Shown: positions 23,738 to 32,115, counted from the first letter of the stretch. The stretch is 33,660 bases of DNA from CAYZMS01 sp964479625 (GCA_964479625.1 CAYZMS010000035.1:1-33660), one strand, 5' to 3'. Made by a program: numbers and translations. Notes: generated from the letters alone by a model not told the origin.

Positions 23738-24625
23738 TTACCAACGCACCTTATCCATTTCCTTTTTCAAGGAGAGGCAATGGTTATCCGACAGGGGCGC
23801 CAGAGGGAGGCGCACTTCCTTACTGCAAAGCCCTTTTAATTCCAGGCCGGCCTTTACGCCGGATGGATTGCCTTCAATGTAGAGCCAGGGGTGGATGTCC
23901 AGCAATTCCAGGTGAACAGCAGCGGCCTGGTCGTACTTGCCGGCTCTGGCGGCCTGCACCATCTGGGAGAAGGCGTCTGGGTAGAGATTGGCAATTACCG
24001 AAATAACCCCGTCGCCGCCCATCGCCAGCATGGGGAGGGTGAGGGGGTCTTCCCCGGAAAGCAGCAGAAAATGATCGGGTCGGTATTTCAGGATGTGGCC
24101 GGCTTGCTGCAGGTTTCCGGACGCTTCCTTCACGGCAATGAAGCGGTCACTGGCCTCTGCCAGCCGGATAATGGTTTCGGGCTCTACATTGCTACCGGTA
24201 CGGCCGGGTACATTGTAAATGATGATGGGCAAAGGGCTGACCTCCGCCAGTGCCATATAGTGGCGGAAAACACCATCCTGCGAGGGCTTGTTATAGGACG
24301 GACTGCTGGACATGATGGCGGTAAATCCGCTAAGATCATAGGATTGCACCCGTTCCAGCAGAGCGGCCGTATCGTTTCGACCGAATAAACCCGCTACGAT
24401 GGGAATGCGGTCATTCACCTGTTGGATGGTAAAGTTGAATACCCGGCGGCATTCTTCGGCAGAAAGTGTAACGGCTTCGCCGGTAGTACCAAGGGAGACG
24501 ATATAGTCTACGCCACCTTCAATGACGTGTTCAATGAGTTGTTCCAGGGCTGAAAAGTCGATGGCATGATCCCGGAATGGGGTGACCAGGGCTACGCCCA
24601 AACCGGCCAGTTTATGCTGCTTCAT
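23738..24625 (-). CDS. dapA: 4-hydroxy-tetrahydrodipicolinate synthase
   Basis: DapA condenses pyruvate with aspartate semialdehyde, the first committed step of lysine and diaminopimelate synthesis. The 295-residue TIM-barrel protein has the GTTGE motif (46-50), the substrate-loop Tyr111 (SPSYNKP), Tyr137 and Arg142 (IIIYNVPGRTG) and the Schiff-base Lys166 (IAVKEASG), all in expected positions. Length is standard. Its start overlaps the end of the DUF6913-like gene by 14 bp, so the two are coupled. That pairing is one I associate with Bacteroidota. Confidence 0.97.
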   Translation of the reverse strand: MKQHKLAGLGVALVTPFRDHAIDFSALEQLIEHVIEGGVDYIVSLGTTGEAVTLSAEECRRVFNFTIQQVNDRIPIVAGLFGRNDTAALLERVQSYDLSGFTAIMSSSPSYNKPSQDGVFRHYMALAEVSPLPIIIYNVPGRTGSNVEPETIIRLAEASDRFIAVKEASGNLQQAGHILKYRPDHFLLLSGEDPLTLPMLAMGGDGVISVIANLYPDAFSQMVQAARAGKYDQAAAVHLELLDIHPWLYIEGNPSGVKAGLELKGLCSKEVRLPLAPLSDNHCLSLKKEMDKVRW

Positions 24626-25160
24626 GATGCGGGTTCGTCTTGGCTAAAAGGAGCTCCATTTGCCGGATAAAATCGGTTAAACGCTCTTTATGTTGAACGG
24701 CTATCATTAGTTCGTAAGGGGCTTTGGCGGTACCAGGGGGCCCCGCTTTCAGATGGGCCCGGCAAAGGTGGGCGATATAATCACCATAAAGGGTGGAACT
24801 GGTGTTCAAAAAAATAAAAAGATCGAACTCCTGATCCAGAAAGGCCTTTACTTCGGTACCTCCCGGGCGAAGGGCCCAGTCGATCTGAGCCCGGCTGAAA
24901 TAGGGAAAGGAAAAGCTGGCGCCTTTTTCCTGGTTGGAAAAGTAACCCAGCAGGCGCACCCGCTTGCCTTGTTTACGCAGCCGCTCAGCGTAATCGAGTA
25001 CGACTTGCCGACCGTCCACCTCTGTTGCGTCAAAAAGTATACCAATGGTTTGGGCCTTTTCGAAATTGACCCGGCGGCGTTCGAAGCGCCTATCCTTCAA
25101 TTCCTTGTTCAGGAACCATTGGTGTATGGATGCTCTTAAAGAGCCTATGTAGCCACTCAT
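24612..25160 (-). CDS. DUF6913-like hypothetical protein
   Basis: A 182-residue cytoplasmic protein. It begins with a short basic amphipathic helix, then beta-alpha segments (TIGILFDATEVDGRQVVLDY, GKRVRLLGYF) reminiscent of a Rossmann-like or receiver-type fold. The segment LFIFLNTSS and the following APYELMIAVQHKERLTDFIR complete it. I believe it belongs to a Bacteroidota family annotated DUF6913 found next to dapA, but I cannot verify this without a profile search. The overlap with dapA and the 100-bp gap after accA place it in an accA-DUF6913-dapA order on the minus strand. Function unknown. Confidence 0.65.
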   Translation of the reverse strand: MSGYIGSLRASIHQWFLNKELKDRRFERRRVNFEKAQTIGILFDATEVDGRQVVLDYAERLRKQGKRVRLLGYFSNQEKGASFSFPYFSRAQIDWALRPGGTEVKAFLDQEFDLFIFLNTSSTLYGDYIAHLCRAHLKAGPPGTAKAPYELMIAVQHKERLTDFIRQMELLLAKTNPHHEAA

Positions 25161-25260
25161 TATTTACAATTTCAAAAGGCTTCCCCTCTATGTTTCAAAG
25201 CCGATAAAAAACAAAATTAACCAGGGAATCTAAAAGCGAACAAAGCACTTTTGGATTTCC

Positions 25261-26235
25261 TTACTCCTCCACTGGCTGAACATCCACGATCTCGTAAGCC
25301 CCCATTTGGGCGTATTTATTGATACGCTGTTCGATACGCTCCTCGGGGTCCAGTTCCATTAATTCAGCTATGGCTTTTTTTAATTGCCGTTTCAGGAGTT
25401 TGGCCATTTCCTCAGGGTTCGAATGTGCGCCGCCCACCGGCTCGCGGATGATATCGTCGATCAGGCCATTGGCGAGCATATCTTCTGCGGTTAATTTCAA
25501 GGCTTCGGCGGCCTGCTCCTTGTAATCCCAGCTGCGCCAAAGGATGGAAGAGCAGGATTCCGGAGAAATAACCGAATACCAGGTGTTTTCGAGCATATAG
25601 ACCCGATCACCCAGGCCGATACCAATGGCTCCTCCCGAGGCACCTTCTCCAATGACCACGCTGATGATGGGTACACGAAGTTGGGCCATTTCGAACAGAT
25701 TGCGGGCGATAGCCTCTGCCTGTCCGCGCTCTTCGGCCTCCAGACCGGGAAAGGCCCCGGGGGTATCGATGAGAGTAACCACCGGGAATTGGAAGCGCTC
25801 GGCCAACTTCATCAGGCGCAGGGCCTTGCGGTAACCTTCCGGATTGGCCATACCGAAGTTCCGGTATTGACGCATTTTCGTATTTACCCCTTTTTGCTGG
25901 CCCAGGATGACCACCGTTTGCCCGTCCAGGGAGCCTAATCCACCCACGATGGCCTTGTCGTCCCTGAAATTTCGGTCGCCATGCAATTCGATAAACTTGC
26001 GGCACATTTGCCGGATGTAGAAATAGGTATAGGGCCGATCGGGGTGGCGGGAGAGTTGCACTTTTTGCCAGCCGGTGAGGTTGCTGTAGATCTCCTTGCG
26101 TTTGTTCCGGATCTTTGTTTCCAGGGTTTTGATCATCTCACTCACATCCACTTCGCCGCCTTTGCCAATCTCCTCCAACTTCTCCAGTTGCTCGTATAGT
26201 TTTTCCAACGGCTGTTCAAATTCCAGGAAAACCAT
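25261..26235 (-). CDS. accA: acetyl-CoA carboxylase carboxyltransferase subunit alpha
   Basis: AccA and AccD form the carboxyltransferase that moves CO2 from biotin carboxyl-carrier protein to acetyl-CoA, making malonyl-CoA for fatty-acid synthesis. The 324-residue length fits. Family blocks are FLEFEQPLEKL at the start, RHPDRPYTYFYI, ELHGDRNFRDDKAIVGG, NFGMANPEGYRKALRLMKLA, LIDTPGAFPGLEAEERGQ, GEGASGGAIGIG and ISPESCSSILW. accD is not in the window. The gene is divergent from tRNA-Asp across 326 bp and is followed on the same strand by the DUF6913-like gene and dapA. Confidence 0.97.
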   Translation of the reverse strand: MVFLEFEQPLEKLYEQLEKLEEIGKGGEVDVSEMIKTLETKIRNKRKEIYSNLTGWQKVQLSRHPDRPYTYFYIRQMCRKFIELHGDRNFRDDKAIVGGLGSLDGQTVVILGQQKGVNTKMRQYRNFGMANPEGYRKALRLMKLAERFQFPVVTLIDTPGAFPGLEAEERGQAEAIARNLFEMAQLRVPIISVVIGEGASGGAIGIGLGDRVYMLENTWYSVISPESCSSILWRSWDYKEQAAEALKLTAEDMLANGLIDDIIREPVGGAHSNPEEMAKLLKRQLKKAIAELMELDPEERIEQRINKYAQMGAYEIVDVQPVEE

Positions 26236-26461
26236 GATCTACGGGCTTTATGGCAAACCCCTGTAGCAAGCTGCTCCTTGGGTATTTACCGGTTGATATA
26301 AAGCAAATTCCAGCGTGGAGCGAAGAATGCCTTTTCCGCCCACGAAGAGTAAAATTAGCAATAAGTAGCGGGATAAAGAGCCCATCCAGTCTTTTTTTGA
26401 AGGCTGTAGCGGATCGCCCGTTCCTTTTTTAAGGATTCGGGTAATTTTTTTTAAGGGTCTA

Positions 26462-26492
26462 TTGTGCCGTACCAAAATACCTTCTATATTTG
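26462..26492 (+). promoter_or_regulatory. promoter of tRNA-Asp
   Basis: TTG at 26462-26464 and TATATTTG at 26485-26492 match the Bacteroidota promoter pattern with a 20-bp spacer. Transcription would start near 26499, giving a leader of about 60 nt. Confidence 0.8.
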
Positions 26493-26525
26493 CACTCGCA
26501 ATGGCGCTAAGGCGTTTTGCCACAC

Positions 26526-26544
26526 CTCCCAAAGCAGTTGGGAG
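26526..26544 (+). repeat. hairpin in the tRNA-Asp 5' leader
   Basis: CTCCCAA (26526-26532) and TTGGGAG (26538-26544) form a perfect 7-bp stem with a 5-nt loop, ending 17 nt before the mature tRNA. It may aid processing of the precursor; function is inference. Confidence 0.5.
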
Positions 26545-26561
26545 TCTATTATATACTTTCA

Positions 26562-26635
26562 GGTCCGGTAGTTCAGTTGGTTAGAATACATGCCTGTCAC
26601 GCATGGGGTCGCGGGTTCGAGTCCCGTCCGGACCG
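26562..26635 (+). tRNA. tRNA-Asp (GTC)
   Basis: A 74-nt cloverleaf. Acceptor arms are GGTCCGG (26562-26568) and CCGGACC (26628-26634) with discriminator G 26635. The D stem is GTTC/GAAT. The anticodon stem CATGC/GCATG flanks the loop CTGTCAC, with anticodon GTC at 26596-26598. The T arm contains TTCGAGT. CCA is not encoded and must be added. G34 reads GAC and GAT after queuosine modification. G73 is the expected Asp identity base. Confidence 0.98.
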
Positions 26636-26641
26636 CTTAGG

Positions 26642-26709
26642 CTTTGAAAATGCGATTGATTTTCAATGAGTTATGGCTTGCTAGCTCCAACTAGCAGTCA
26701 TTTTCAAAG
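26642..26709 (+). repeat. nested inverted repeats downstream of tRNA-Asp
   Basis: CTTTGAAAATG (26642-26652) is repeated inverted as CATTTTCAAAG (26699-26709). Inside it lies a second stem, TGCTAG (26679-26684) and CTAGCA (26691-26696). Together they form a possible long-armed RNA structure or a recombination-type repeat directly behind the tRNA 3' end. Confidence 0.55.
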
Positions 26710-26729
26710 ATTTATGTAAGATTCAAGGA

Positions 26730-26758
26730 GGTCTGAAGTTCATTCTTCAGGCCTTTTC
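26730..26758 (+). terminator. terminator of the tRNA-Asp transcript
   Basis: GGTCTGAAG (26730-26738) pairs with CTTCAGGCC (26745-26753), 9 bp with one G-U pair and a 6-nt loop, followed by TTTTC. Its position about 95 nt past the tRNA suits the end of that transcript. Confidence 0.75.
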
Positions 26759-27032
26759 TATTGTGTGCCTGTCCCCTTAGGCTCGCGTTGCCCATTTCGA
26801 TTTATAGCTTGGGGAATAAAGCTTTTGATGGTCGCTTGACGGGTGAAATTTCCAGCTGCGTAAACCGTCGGGGTTGCCCGCTGTGGATAATTCCGTGTTG
26901 AAGCGGTGCTTACAATACAACTTCCAGTTTTCTCCTGGGAGGGATGCGTGTACCTCCAGGAAGATCGCTCTTCATCAGCGGGATCAGCCGTTGTGCCACA
27001 GGATGGGTGGTCGGCATAAAGAGTCGTTTTTG

Positions 27033-28400
27033 CTATTTGTTCAATACCATCTGCCTGGTTTTAATTACCCTGCCATCAACGAGCAGACTATATTGATAGG
27101 TTCCACTTGCCAAACCATTGGTGTTTACATTCACCTGACCTTTGCCAGGGCTTGATAGTTCTATAGTTTTTATGACCTGTCCAGTGACGGCGGTGATACG
27201 TAGTTGAGCTCGCTTTGTGCCTTCTGGCAAATAATATCCTATTTGAGTTTGGCCCTTAAATGGGTTAGGTAGGTTTTGTTCTAAAAGAGGCTTATCGCTG
27301 CCGTGCAGAATGACCGAAGTACCTTCATCGGATTGCTCTGCTATGAGCGCCTCTAACTGATCCAGGCGGTTGTTTAGGTTATTTACCTGATTTTTCAGTT
27401 CGTCCAGTTGGGCATCTCTCTCTTCGATCTCCTGCTGTTGCTTTTGCAGGGCAGCTATAGTAATCGGGATTAATTCTTCGTAGGAAACGCCAAGGCGCTC
27501 CGGCTCGCCCACTTCGTTTACTTGACTGACTAGGTCAGGAAATACCTTCGCCACTTCCTGAGCGATGAAGCCAAATTGCAACTCATCATCACGCTGAGTA
27601 CGGTACCGGTAGGAGGTCGCTCTTAACTCGTAAAGGCCAGCAATACTTTCCTCGCCCAGGGTTCGAATGTTGCTTTTCAGAGATAAGTCAGACCCACGTA
27701 CCCAATCGCCGTCTTCCTCCAGGGTGCGTTCCAATTCATTAGAGTTGTTATCTTCAATAAACCCCAGATTACCGGATTCGAAGACATACATATGCCAGGC
27801 TTTATCCGTATCCCCTTTTTTGGTCAAACCGAGGCCATTCGTCGCGGATCCTTCATCGTGCTCTATTTCGAAGGTTACGCCGGGATCGGCCCCATTGGTA
27901 TTGACCCCGGTGCGGCCGTCGGTATAGAGCTCTAAAAAGTGAGCACCACTTCTACTCAACGAAACGGAAGGGTTCGTTCCAGTAGCCAGATCAGTGCCGA
28001 GAGTAATGCCCCCTGAACTACCAATAAGGTGACCGTAAGTTCCACTTCCATCTGAGAAATAAATGCCGTTCAGAAAGGTCGGTTCGATATTGAGGTTCCC
28101 GTTGGTATACATACTTCCGTCCACCTCAAATGCTCCCTGGGGGGAGGAAGTGCCTACCCCGACATTGCCGTCTTTATCAATATACAGGTCATTTGGTAAG
28201 GAGCCGGTACCCAGCGCCAAAGTGCCGGAAGGTAGCAAGTCAATTTCTCCGAAAAAGAAGCCTTCCACAAATTCCAGTTCATTGCTGTTGGCAGGGGTAA
28301 CCGTTCCATTAGTGATGCCCTCCGATGTTATGAGGACTTGTGCCTGTACCGTTAATCCAGTAAAGATAAAAACTGTGAGTGAGAGTAAACTGTGTCGCAT
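27033..28400 (-). CDS. secreted tail-fibre-like protein with S74 chaperone and type IX sorting domain
   Basis: A 455-residue protein. Signal peptide 1-20 (VQAQ). Residues 40-235 are Gly, Asn and Asp-rich fibre repeats (DKDGNVGVGTSSPQGAFEVDGSMYTN) typical of trimeric beta-structured shafts. A peptidase S74 intramolecular chaperone follows at about 237-325: SDLSLKSNI contains the Ser237/Lys242 dyad used for self-cleavage in endosialidase-type fibres, then FGFIAQEVAKVFPDLV. A coiled coil (318-356) and a C-terminal type IX sorting domain (373-455: LEQNLPNPFKGQTQIGYYLPEG, ending VIKTRQMVLNK) complete it. It should be exported and surface-attached. It lies 133 bp downstream of the hybrid kinase gene on the same strand. 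Confidence 0.88.
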   Translation of the reverse strand: MRHSLLSLTVFIFTGLTVQAQVLITSEGITNGTVTPANSNELEFVEGFFFGEIDLLPSGTLALGTGSLPNDLYIDKDGNVGVGTSSPQGAFEVDGSMYTNGNLNIEPTFLNGIYFSDGSGTYGHLIGSSGGITLGTDLATGTNPSVSLSRSGAHFLELYTDGRTGVNTNGADPGVTFEIEHDEGSATNGLGLTKKGDTDKAWHMYVFESGNLGFIEDNNSNELERTLEEDGDWVRGSDLSLKSNIRTLGEESIAGLYELRATSYRYRTQRDDELQFGFIAQEVAKVFPDLVSQVNEVGEPERLGVSYEELIPITIAALQKQQQEIEERDAQLDELKNQVNNLNNRLDQLEALIAEQSDEGTSVILHGSDKPLLEQNLPNPFKGQTQIGYYLPEGTKRAQLRITAVTGQVIKTIELSSPGKGQVNVNTNGLASGTYQYSLLVDGRVIKTRQMVLNK

Positions 28401-28404
28401 AGGA

Positions 28405-28448
28405 ATTGATTTTGATTGATCTGAAAGGATTTCACCATCAAAATCAAT
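28405..28448. promoter_or_regulatory. 12-bp inverted repeat before the tail-fibre-like gene
   Basis: ATTGATTTTGAT (28405-28416) and ATCAAAATCAAT (28437-28448) are perfect inverted copies separated by 20 bp, placed 4 bp upstream of the gene's ATG. Their centres are 32 bp apart, about three helical turns, which would suit a dimeric regulator such as the AraC-domain protein encoded just upstream. It could also fold as an mRNA leader hairpin. There is no T tract to make it a terminator. Confidence 0.5.
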
Positions 28449-28533
28449 CTATACGAGCAATTTCACAAGGAGACATGTAACATATACCTGGAATTTTGTA
28501 ACATCGGGCTGCATGGTTTACGCCAAAAAGCAG

Positions 28534-31125
28534 CTACTTGCGAGCATGACTTGGCGGGTACTCAAACTCTTCAGAGAACTGCCGGGAGAAGTAGCTGGGA
28601 TCACTATAGCCGACCCGAAAGGCGATTTCGGCAATTTGTAAATCGGTTTTTTGCAACAGCTGCCGGGCGTGCTGCATACGTACGGACCGCACAAATTGTG
28701 TCGTTGTTTTTTGGGTCAGCGCTTTTAATTTGCGGTGCACTTGCATGCGGCTAAGCCCAACGTGCCGGCAAATGGCGGAGACATCGAGTTGTTCATTATC
28801 CAGGTTATCTTCAACGAAGGTTTGGATTTTTGTAATAAGGCGATCATCCGGCGAGATGGCTATTTGCGAGAGCAGCCCATATTTGTATCGTTTTTGCAGA
28901 TTGCGGCGCAACTCTACGAGTTGCTGTAAACGAATGTACAACTCTTGTTTATTAAAGGGTTTTGTCAGGTAAGCGTCGGCACCGGATTTAAGTCCTTTGA
29001 GGCGGTCTTCCTGCGTGGCTTTTGCAGTAAGCAGGATGATGGGCACGTGGCTGGTACGCTCGTCCTTTTTCAAAGTAGCACACAGTTCGAAGCCATCTTT
29101 TTGAGGCATCATTACATCGCAAATAATAATATCGGGGATTATCTTTAGTGCTTTATCGATGCCTGCCTGCCCATCAGGGGCGGTTTCTATTTGATACATG
29201 GGACTCAGGCAATCCTGTAAATAGGTGATGACATCTACATTGTCTTCGATAATTAAGGCCAGGCTAGCATCAAGAGAAGAGGGTAAGCGGAATGGGGTCT
29301 CCGATATTATCTGCCGGTGACCGGTGGTGTCTATGGCCTGCAGCGGCGCTTTACGGCTAATAGGGAACAAGAGAATAAAGGTAGTACCCTTTCCCAGGGT
29401 ACTATCGACGGTAATAGTGCCCTGCATCAACTGCACTAATTCTTTGACCAAGGCCAGGCCAATGCCCGTTCCTCCTACGGTGGTTTTGTTTTCCGTTACC
29501 TGATAAAACCGTTCGAATATACGCGGTACATCTTTGGCGGGAATGCCTTCACCGCTGTCCTGAACGGTAATTTGCAAGTACTCGTCTAACTTTTGCGCAA
29601 GCAATTGCACGTTGCCTCCCGGCGGTGTGTGCTTGATGGCGTTGCCGAGTAAATTATGAAGAATTTGCTGCATTTTATCCGGATCGTAATCCACGATCAG
29701 TTGCTCCGGGTTAGTTTGGACATCCAAATCAATTCCCCTGCTTACAGCCATGGATTGGAGGGGCTCGGCCACGTAGCGGAAAAAAGAAAAGATGTCGTTT
29801 TGTATCCATTGCAACTTGAGTTGATCTTCGTCAATTTTTGACAGATCGAGCAGGTGATCGACTAAACGCAACAGGTCCTGACTATTGCGTTGGATGAGTT
29901 CTTTCTCTTTGGGGTTGCCTTTTATTTGCTCTGCCATGCCCTGAATAACCGTAATGGGGGTGCGAAACTCATGAGTGATGTTGGTGTAAAAGCTTTGCCG
30001 CATGCAGTTCATGGCTTCCTGCTGTTCAGCCTTTATCCGATTGGCTCGATTGCGATAGCGATAATTCAGGATTAGTAAAGTAGCAATAGCCGATAGTACA
30101 ATCAGGCCTGCTAAAATAGAGAAAATGATATAGCGTTGGCGTTGTACTTGCAGGTCCTTAGCCGCTTTCTCTTGCTGGAGCAGTGCGATGGTGTTGTTCT
30201 TGCGTTCTGTCTGGAATTCCATTTCCAGCCGCTCGATAGATCGTATTTTTTCTTCGTCAAAGAGGATTTCCTGATAGACTTGTTTTTGTTCCAAAGCGGT
30301 AATAGCTTGCTCATATTCTCCCAGCTCAAGGTAGCAGGTTTTGAGCTTCTCATAGCAGGCTCGAAGGAGGGTAGCATCCTCAAATGCTTTCCCCCCTTTG
30401 ATCGCTTGATTGTATTGCGCTATCGCCTGGGTATAGCTTTGGGTTTTTACATAATAGTCTCCAAGCTGTTCGTGCAGGGCAGGTAGAAAATAATGGCCCT
30501 CAGCTGTATGGGGCACCAGTGACAAGGCCCGCTCCAATCGCCGGCGGGCTTCCTCAAGTAAGGTATCTCTGTACAGATAATCTAGCGCAAAGTGATAATC
30601 AAGCACCAGCATATTCATGGTATCTTGCACTATGGTGGCGTAACGCTCGGCCAGTTCATAGTGATGCAAAACGGAATCCACGGGCGACTTTTGCTGCAGC
30701 GCATAGATGTTGGCCAGCGCCAGGTGATAATTGATTAGCCGGGAGGTATCGTCATAAAAATGTGCATAGTCCCGGATTTTTTCAAGGTACTCGATCGCAA
30801 GCGCATACTCCTCGCTATACTGATAGTAATAACTTAAGTTGTTGTGGACATCCACCAGGGCAACATCATCCTGCAACTGTGTATATAACTGCTCGCTTTG
30901 CTTTAGGTAATATAGAATAGAGTCTCGCTCGATATAGGCAACGCCTTTAAAGCGAGCCATTTGGTAAGACATTTCTGCCAGTAAGGCGGTATCATCGGTT
31001 GCCCTTGCCTTTTGTAGTTCTTTATGAAGCACCGCTTCTTCAAAAGGGCTACCCTTCTGCGCAAACAGAACCCCACAAAGAAGTAGGTGCAGTAATACGA
31101 GTCTTATATACATAATAATAAGCAA
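28534..31125 (-). CDS. hybrid two-component sensor kinase / AraC-type response regulator
   Basis: An 863-residue one-protein signalling system. Signal peptide 1-22; periplasmic tetratricopeptide-like helices 25-285; coiled coil 290-330; membrane helix 333-354; HisKA with phospho-acceptor His385 (THEFRTP); HATPase with N box Asn495, DSGEGIP (523-529) and GGTGIGLAL (551-559); receiver domain 621-738 with Asp670 (IICDVMMP) and Lys722 (TKPF); AraC helix-turn-helix 770-863 (FRVGYSDPSYFSRQFSEEF). All catalytic residues are intact. It differs from polysaccharide-utilisation HTCS proteins, whose sensors are beta-propellers, by having a TPR sensor. The downstream tail-fibre-like gene is a plausible target. 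An in-frame ATG four codons in is an alternative start. Confidence 0.94.
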   Translation of the reverse strand: MLIIMYIRLVLLHLLLCGVLFAQKGSPFEEAVLHKELQKARATDDTALLAEMSYQMARFKGVAYIERDSILYYLKQSEQLYTQLQDDVALVDVHNNLSYYYQYSEEYALAIEYLEKIRDYAHFYDDTSRLINYHLALANIYALQQKSPVDSVLHHYELAERYATIVQDTMNMLVLDYHFALDYLYRDTLLEEARRRLERALSLVPHTAEGHYFLPALHEQLGDYYVKTQSYTQAIAQYNQAIKGGKAFEDATLLRACYEKLKTCYLELGEYEQAITALEQKQVYQEILFDEEKIRSIERLEMEFQTERKNNTIALLQQEKAAKDLQVQRQRYIIFSILAGLIVLSAIATLLILNYRYRNRANRIKAEQQEAMNCMRQSFYTNITHEFRTPITVIQGMAEQIKGNPKEKELIQRNSQDLLRLVDHLLDLSKIDEDQLKLQWIQNDIFSFFRYVAEPLQSMAVSRGIDLDVQTNPEQLIVDYDPDKMQQILHNLLGNAIKHTPPGGNVQLLAQKLDEYLQITVQDSGEGIPAKDVPRIFERFYQVTENKTTVGGTGIGLALVKELVQLMQGTITVDSTLGKGTTFILLFPISRKAPLQAIDTTGHRQIISETPFRLPSSLDASLALIIEDNVDVITYLQDCLSPMYQIETAPDGQAGIDKALKIIPDIIICDVMMPQKDGFELCATLKKDERTSHVPIILLTAKATQEDRLKGLKSGADAYLTKPFNKQELYIRLQQLVELRRNLQKRYKYGLLSQIAISPDDRLITKIQTFVEDNLDNEQLDVSAICRHVGLSRMQVHRKLKALTQKTTTQFVRSVRMQHARQLLQKTDLQIAEIAFRVGYSDPSYFSRQFSEEFEYPPSHARK

Positions 31126-31440
31126 GACTGGGGGTAGAACTGTTGTAAATCAGAGGGTTAAAAGCGCCTCTGTTTAAATAGCAATCAATGTGTAGGCGAC
31201 TATAATCCCAAACCCTCCAATTCCAGATATTACGTCCGTTTCGAACCAAATGCTATCCCTTGTGCTTGCAAAGGTGGTTTGATTCCACCATCCGACTATT
31301 CTGCTCAATGGTTGTTTTGCTTGCTGCCAATGGGTTGAGTATGAAACCTAGGGCATTTCGAATGCTCCTATAAATATATGGCACCAAGCCGATTTTTAAA
31401 GATTATTCCGTTCCAATTTAGCACTTTGTGCCCTATGTTT
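31126..31440. other. intergenic region upstream of the hybrid kinase
   Basis: This 315-bp stretch has no credible gene and no clear -33/-7 pair on either strand. A small stem, GGTGG (31273-31277) and CCACC (31285-31289), is the only structure I noticed. It marks the passage from the roughly 50% GC core into AT-richer accessory DNA. Confidence 0.45.
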
Positions 31441-32064
31441 TTATTGTGTGTGGGCAGCTGGCCGTTCATTTATCATGGTTTCAATAACTAGGTCAATTCC
31501 CTTTTCGACATCTTTAAACTTATTCTCAACTTCTAAGTCGACCGGAATACCAATCTTCTCATAACATTTCGTGCCCTTAGAAAAATATTTTTCATCGGAA
31601 AGCGTGATTCGCCAGCCATTCGAAAGAGTATCCCGATACATGTCAGAGAAGATGCCTTCTGTATTGGTACCTATTATTGATATGTTGGGAAGATATGACA
31701 TTACAAGCGCAAATACGTCTGCGGAACTTCCACTTGCACCGTTTGTCAAGAGAAAAATTTCTTCACTCTTACACTGATGGTCCGAGTTTGGCGCGATATA
31801 AGTCGTATCAGGTATATCAACTAATGAAAGAAAAATGACTTGCTCTCCTTTGATTATCTTGATCTTAGAACTCCACCTTATCTGTTCTTCGGAGAGCTGT
31901 TTGCAGACATATGAGACACTTTCAGAAATTATAAATAAGTTTTTGGTCGAAATTTCCTGGTGCATCTTGTGATACCCGCTCAAACCTTCTGATAACCACC
32001 TTGTATGGCACAACTTATCCCATTCGATCTTGAGACAGAAGTGGTAACAGTTGAGAAAGATCAA
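31441..32064 (-). pseudogene. S41 (tail-specific) peptidase remnant, N-terminally truncated
   Basis: The 207-residue frame begins at a TTG and has an in-frame stop 12 bp further upstream (32077-32079), so no longer start exists. Residues from about 110 match the C-terminal half of an S41 peptidase: EEIFLLTNGASGSSADVFALVM carries the presumed nucleophile Ser region, then ISIIGTNTEG, LSNGWRITLSDEKYFSKGTKCYEKIGIPVDLEVE. The substrate-binding and PDZ-like N-terminal half, including the usual D-L-R-x-N-x-G-G strand, is missing. Full-length members are about 300-500 residues. Sampled lines are about 40% GC against about 50% in nearby genes. I read it as a decayed or rearranged gene; expression as a short protein is not excluded. 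Confidence 0.6.
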
Positions 32065-32115
32065 GCACTTTTGGAGTTACCGAATTAATGCAAAAAATAG
32101 AAGGATATAGTCGCA

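Larger units (their letters stand above)
26236..26561. other. intergenic region between accA and tRNA-Asp
   Basis: It contains the tRNA promoter (26462-26492) and the tRNA leader with a hairpin (26526-26544). A 94-codon minus-strand frame (26248-26532) crosses both and is not credible as a gene. I found no clear -33/-7 pair for accA. Confidence 0.6.
26636..27032. other. intergenic region after tRNA-Asp
   Basis: A 397-bp stretch without a credible gene. The first 120 bp are strongly structured (see the repeat and terminator entries). From 26760 to 27032 I see only a single perfect TTATCCACA DnaA box (minus strand, 26882-26890) and no coding signal. A 93-codon plus-strand frame at 26874-27155 runs into the 3' end of the surface-protein gene and lacks protein-like composition. 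Confidence 0.5.

Noticed and set aside
26248..26532. 94-codon minus-strand frame with a hydrophobic stretch between accA and tRNA-Asp
   Set aside because: It runs through the tRNA promoter and leader hairpin on the opposite strand, has no recognisable family, and only one short hydrophobic segment.
26882..26890. Perfect TTATCCACA DnaA box (minus strand)
   Set aside because: It is isolated, with no neighbouring boxes or AT-rich element, so it is not evidence for an origin by itself.
26874..27155. 93-codon plus-strand frame at the end of the tail-fibre-like gene
   Set aside because: Half of it is antisense to the type IX sorting domain, and its composition is not protein-like.
28534..31125. 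Calling the hybrid kinase a polysaccharide-utilisation regulator
   Set aside because: The sensor is TPR-like rather than a two-bladed propeller array, and no SusC/SusD or glycoside hydrolase genes are nearby.
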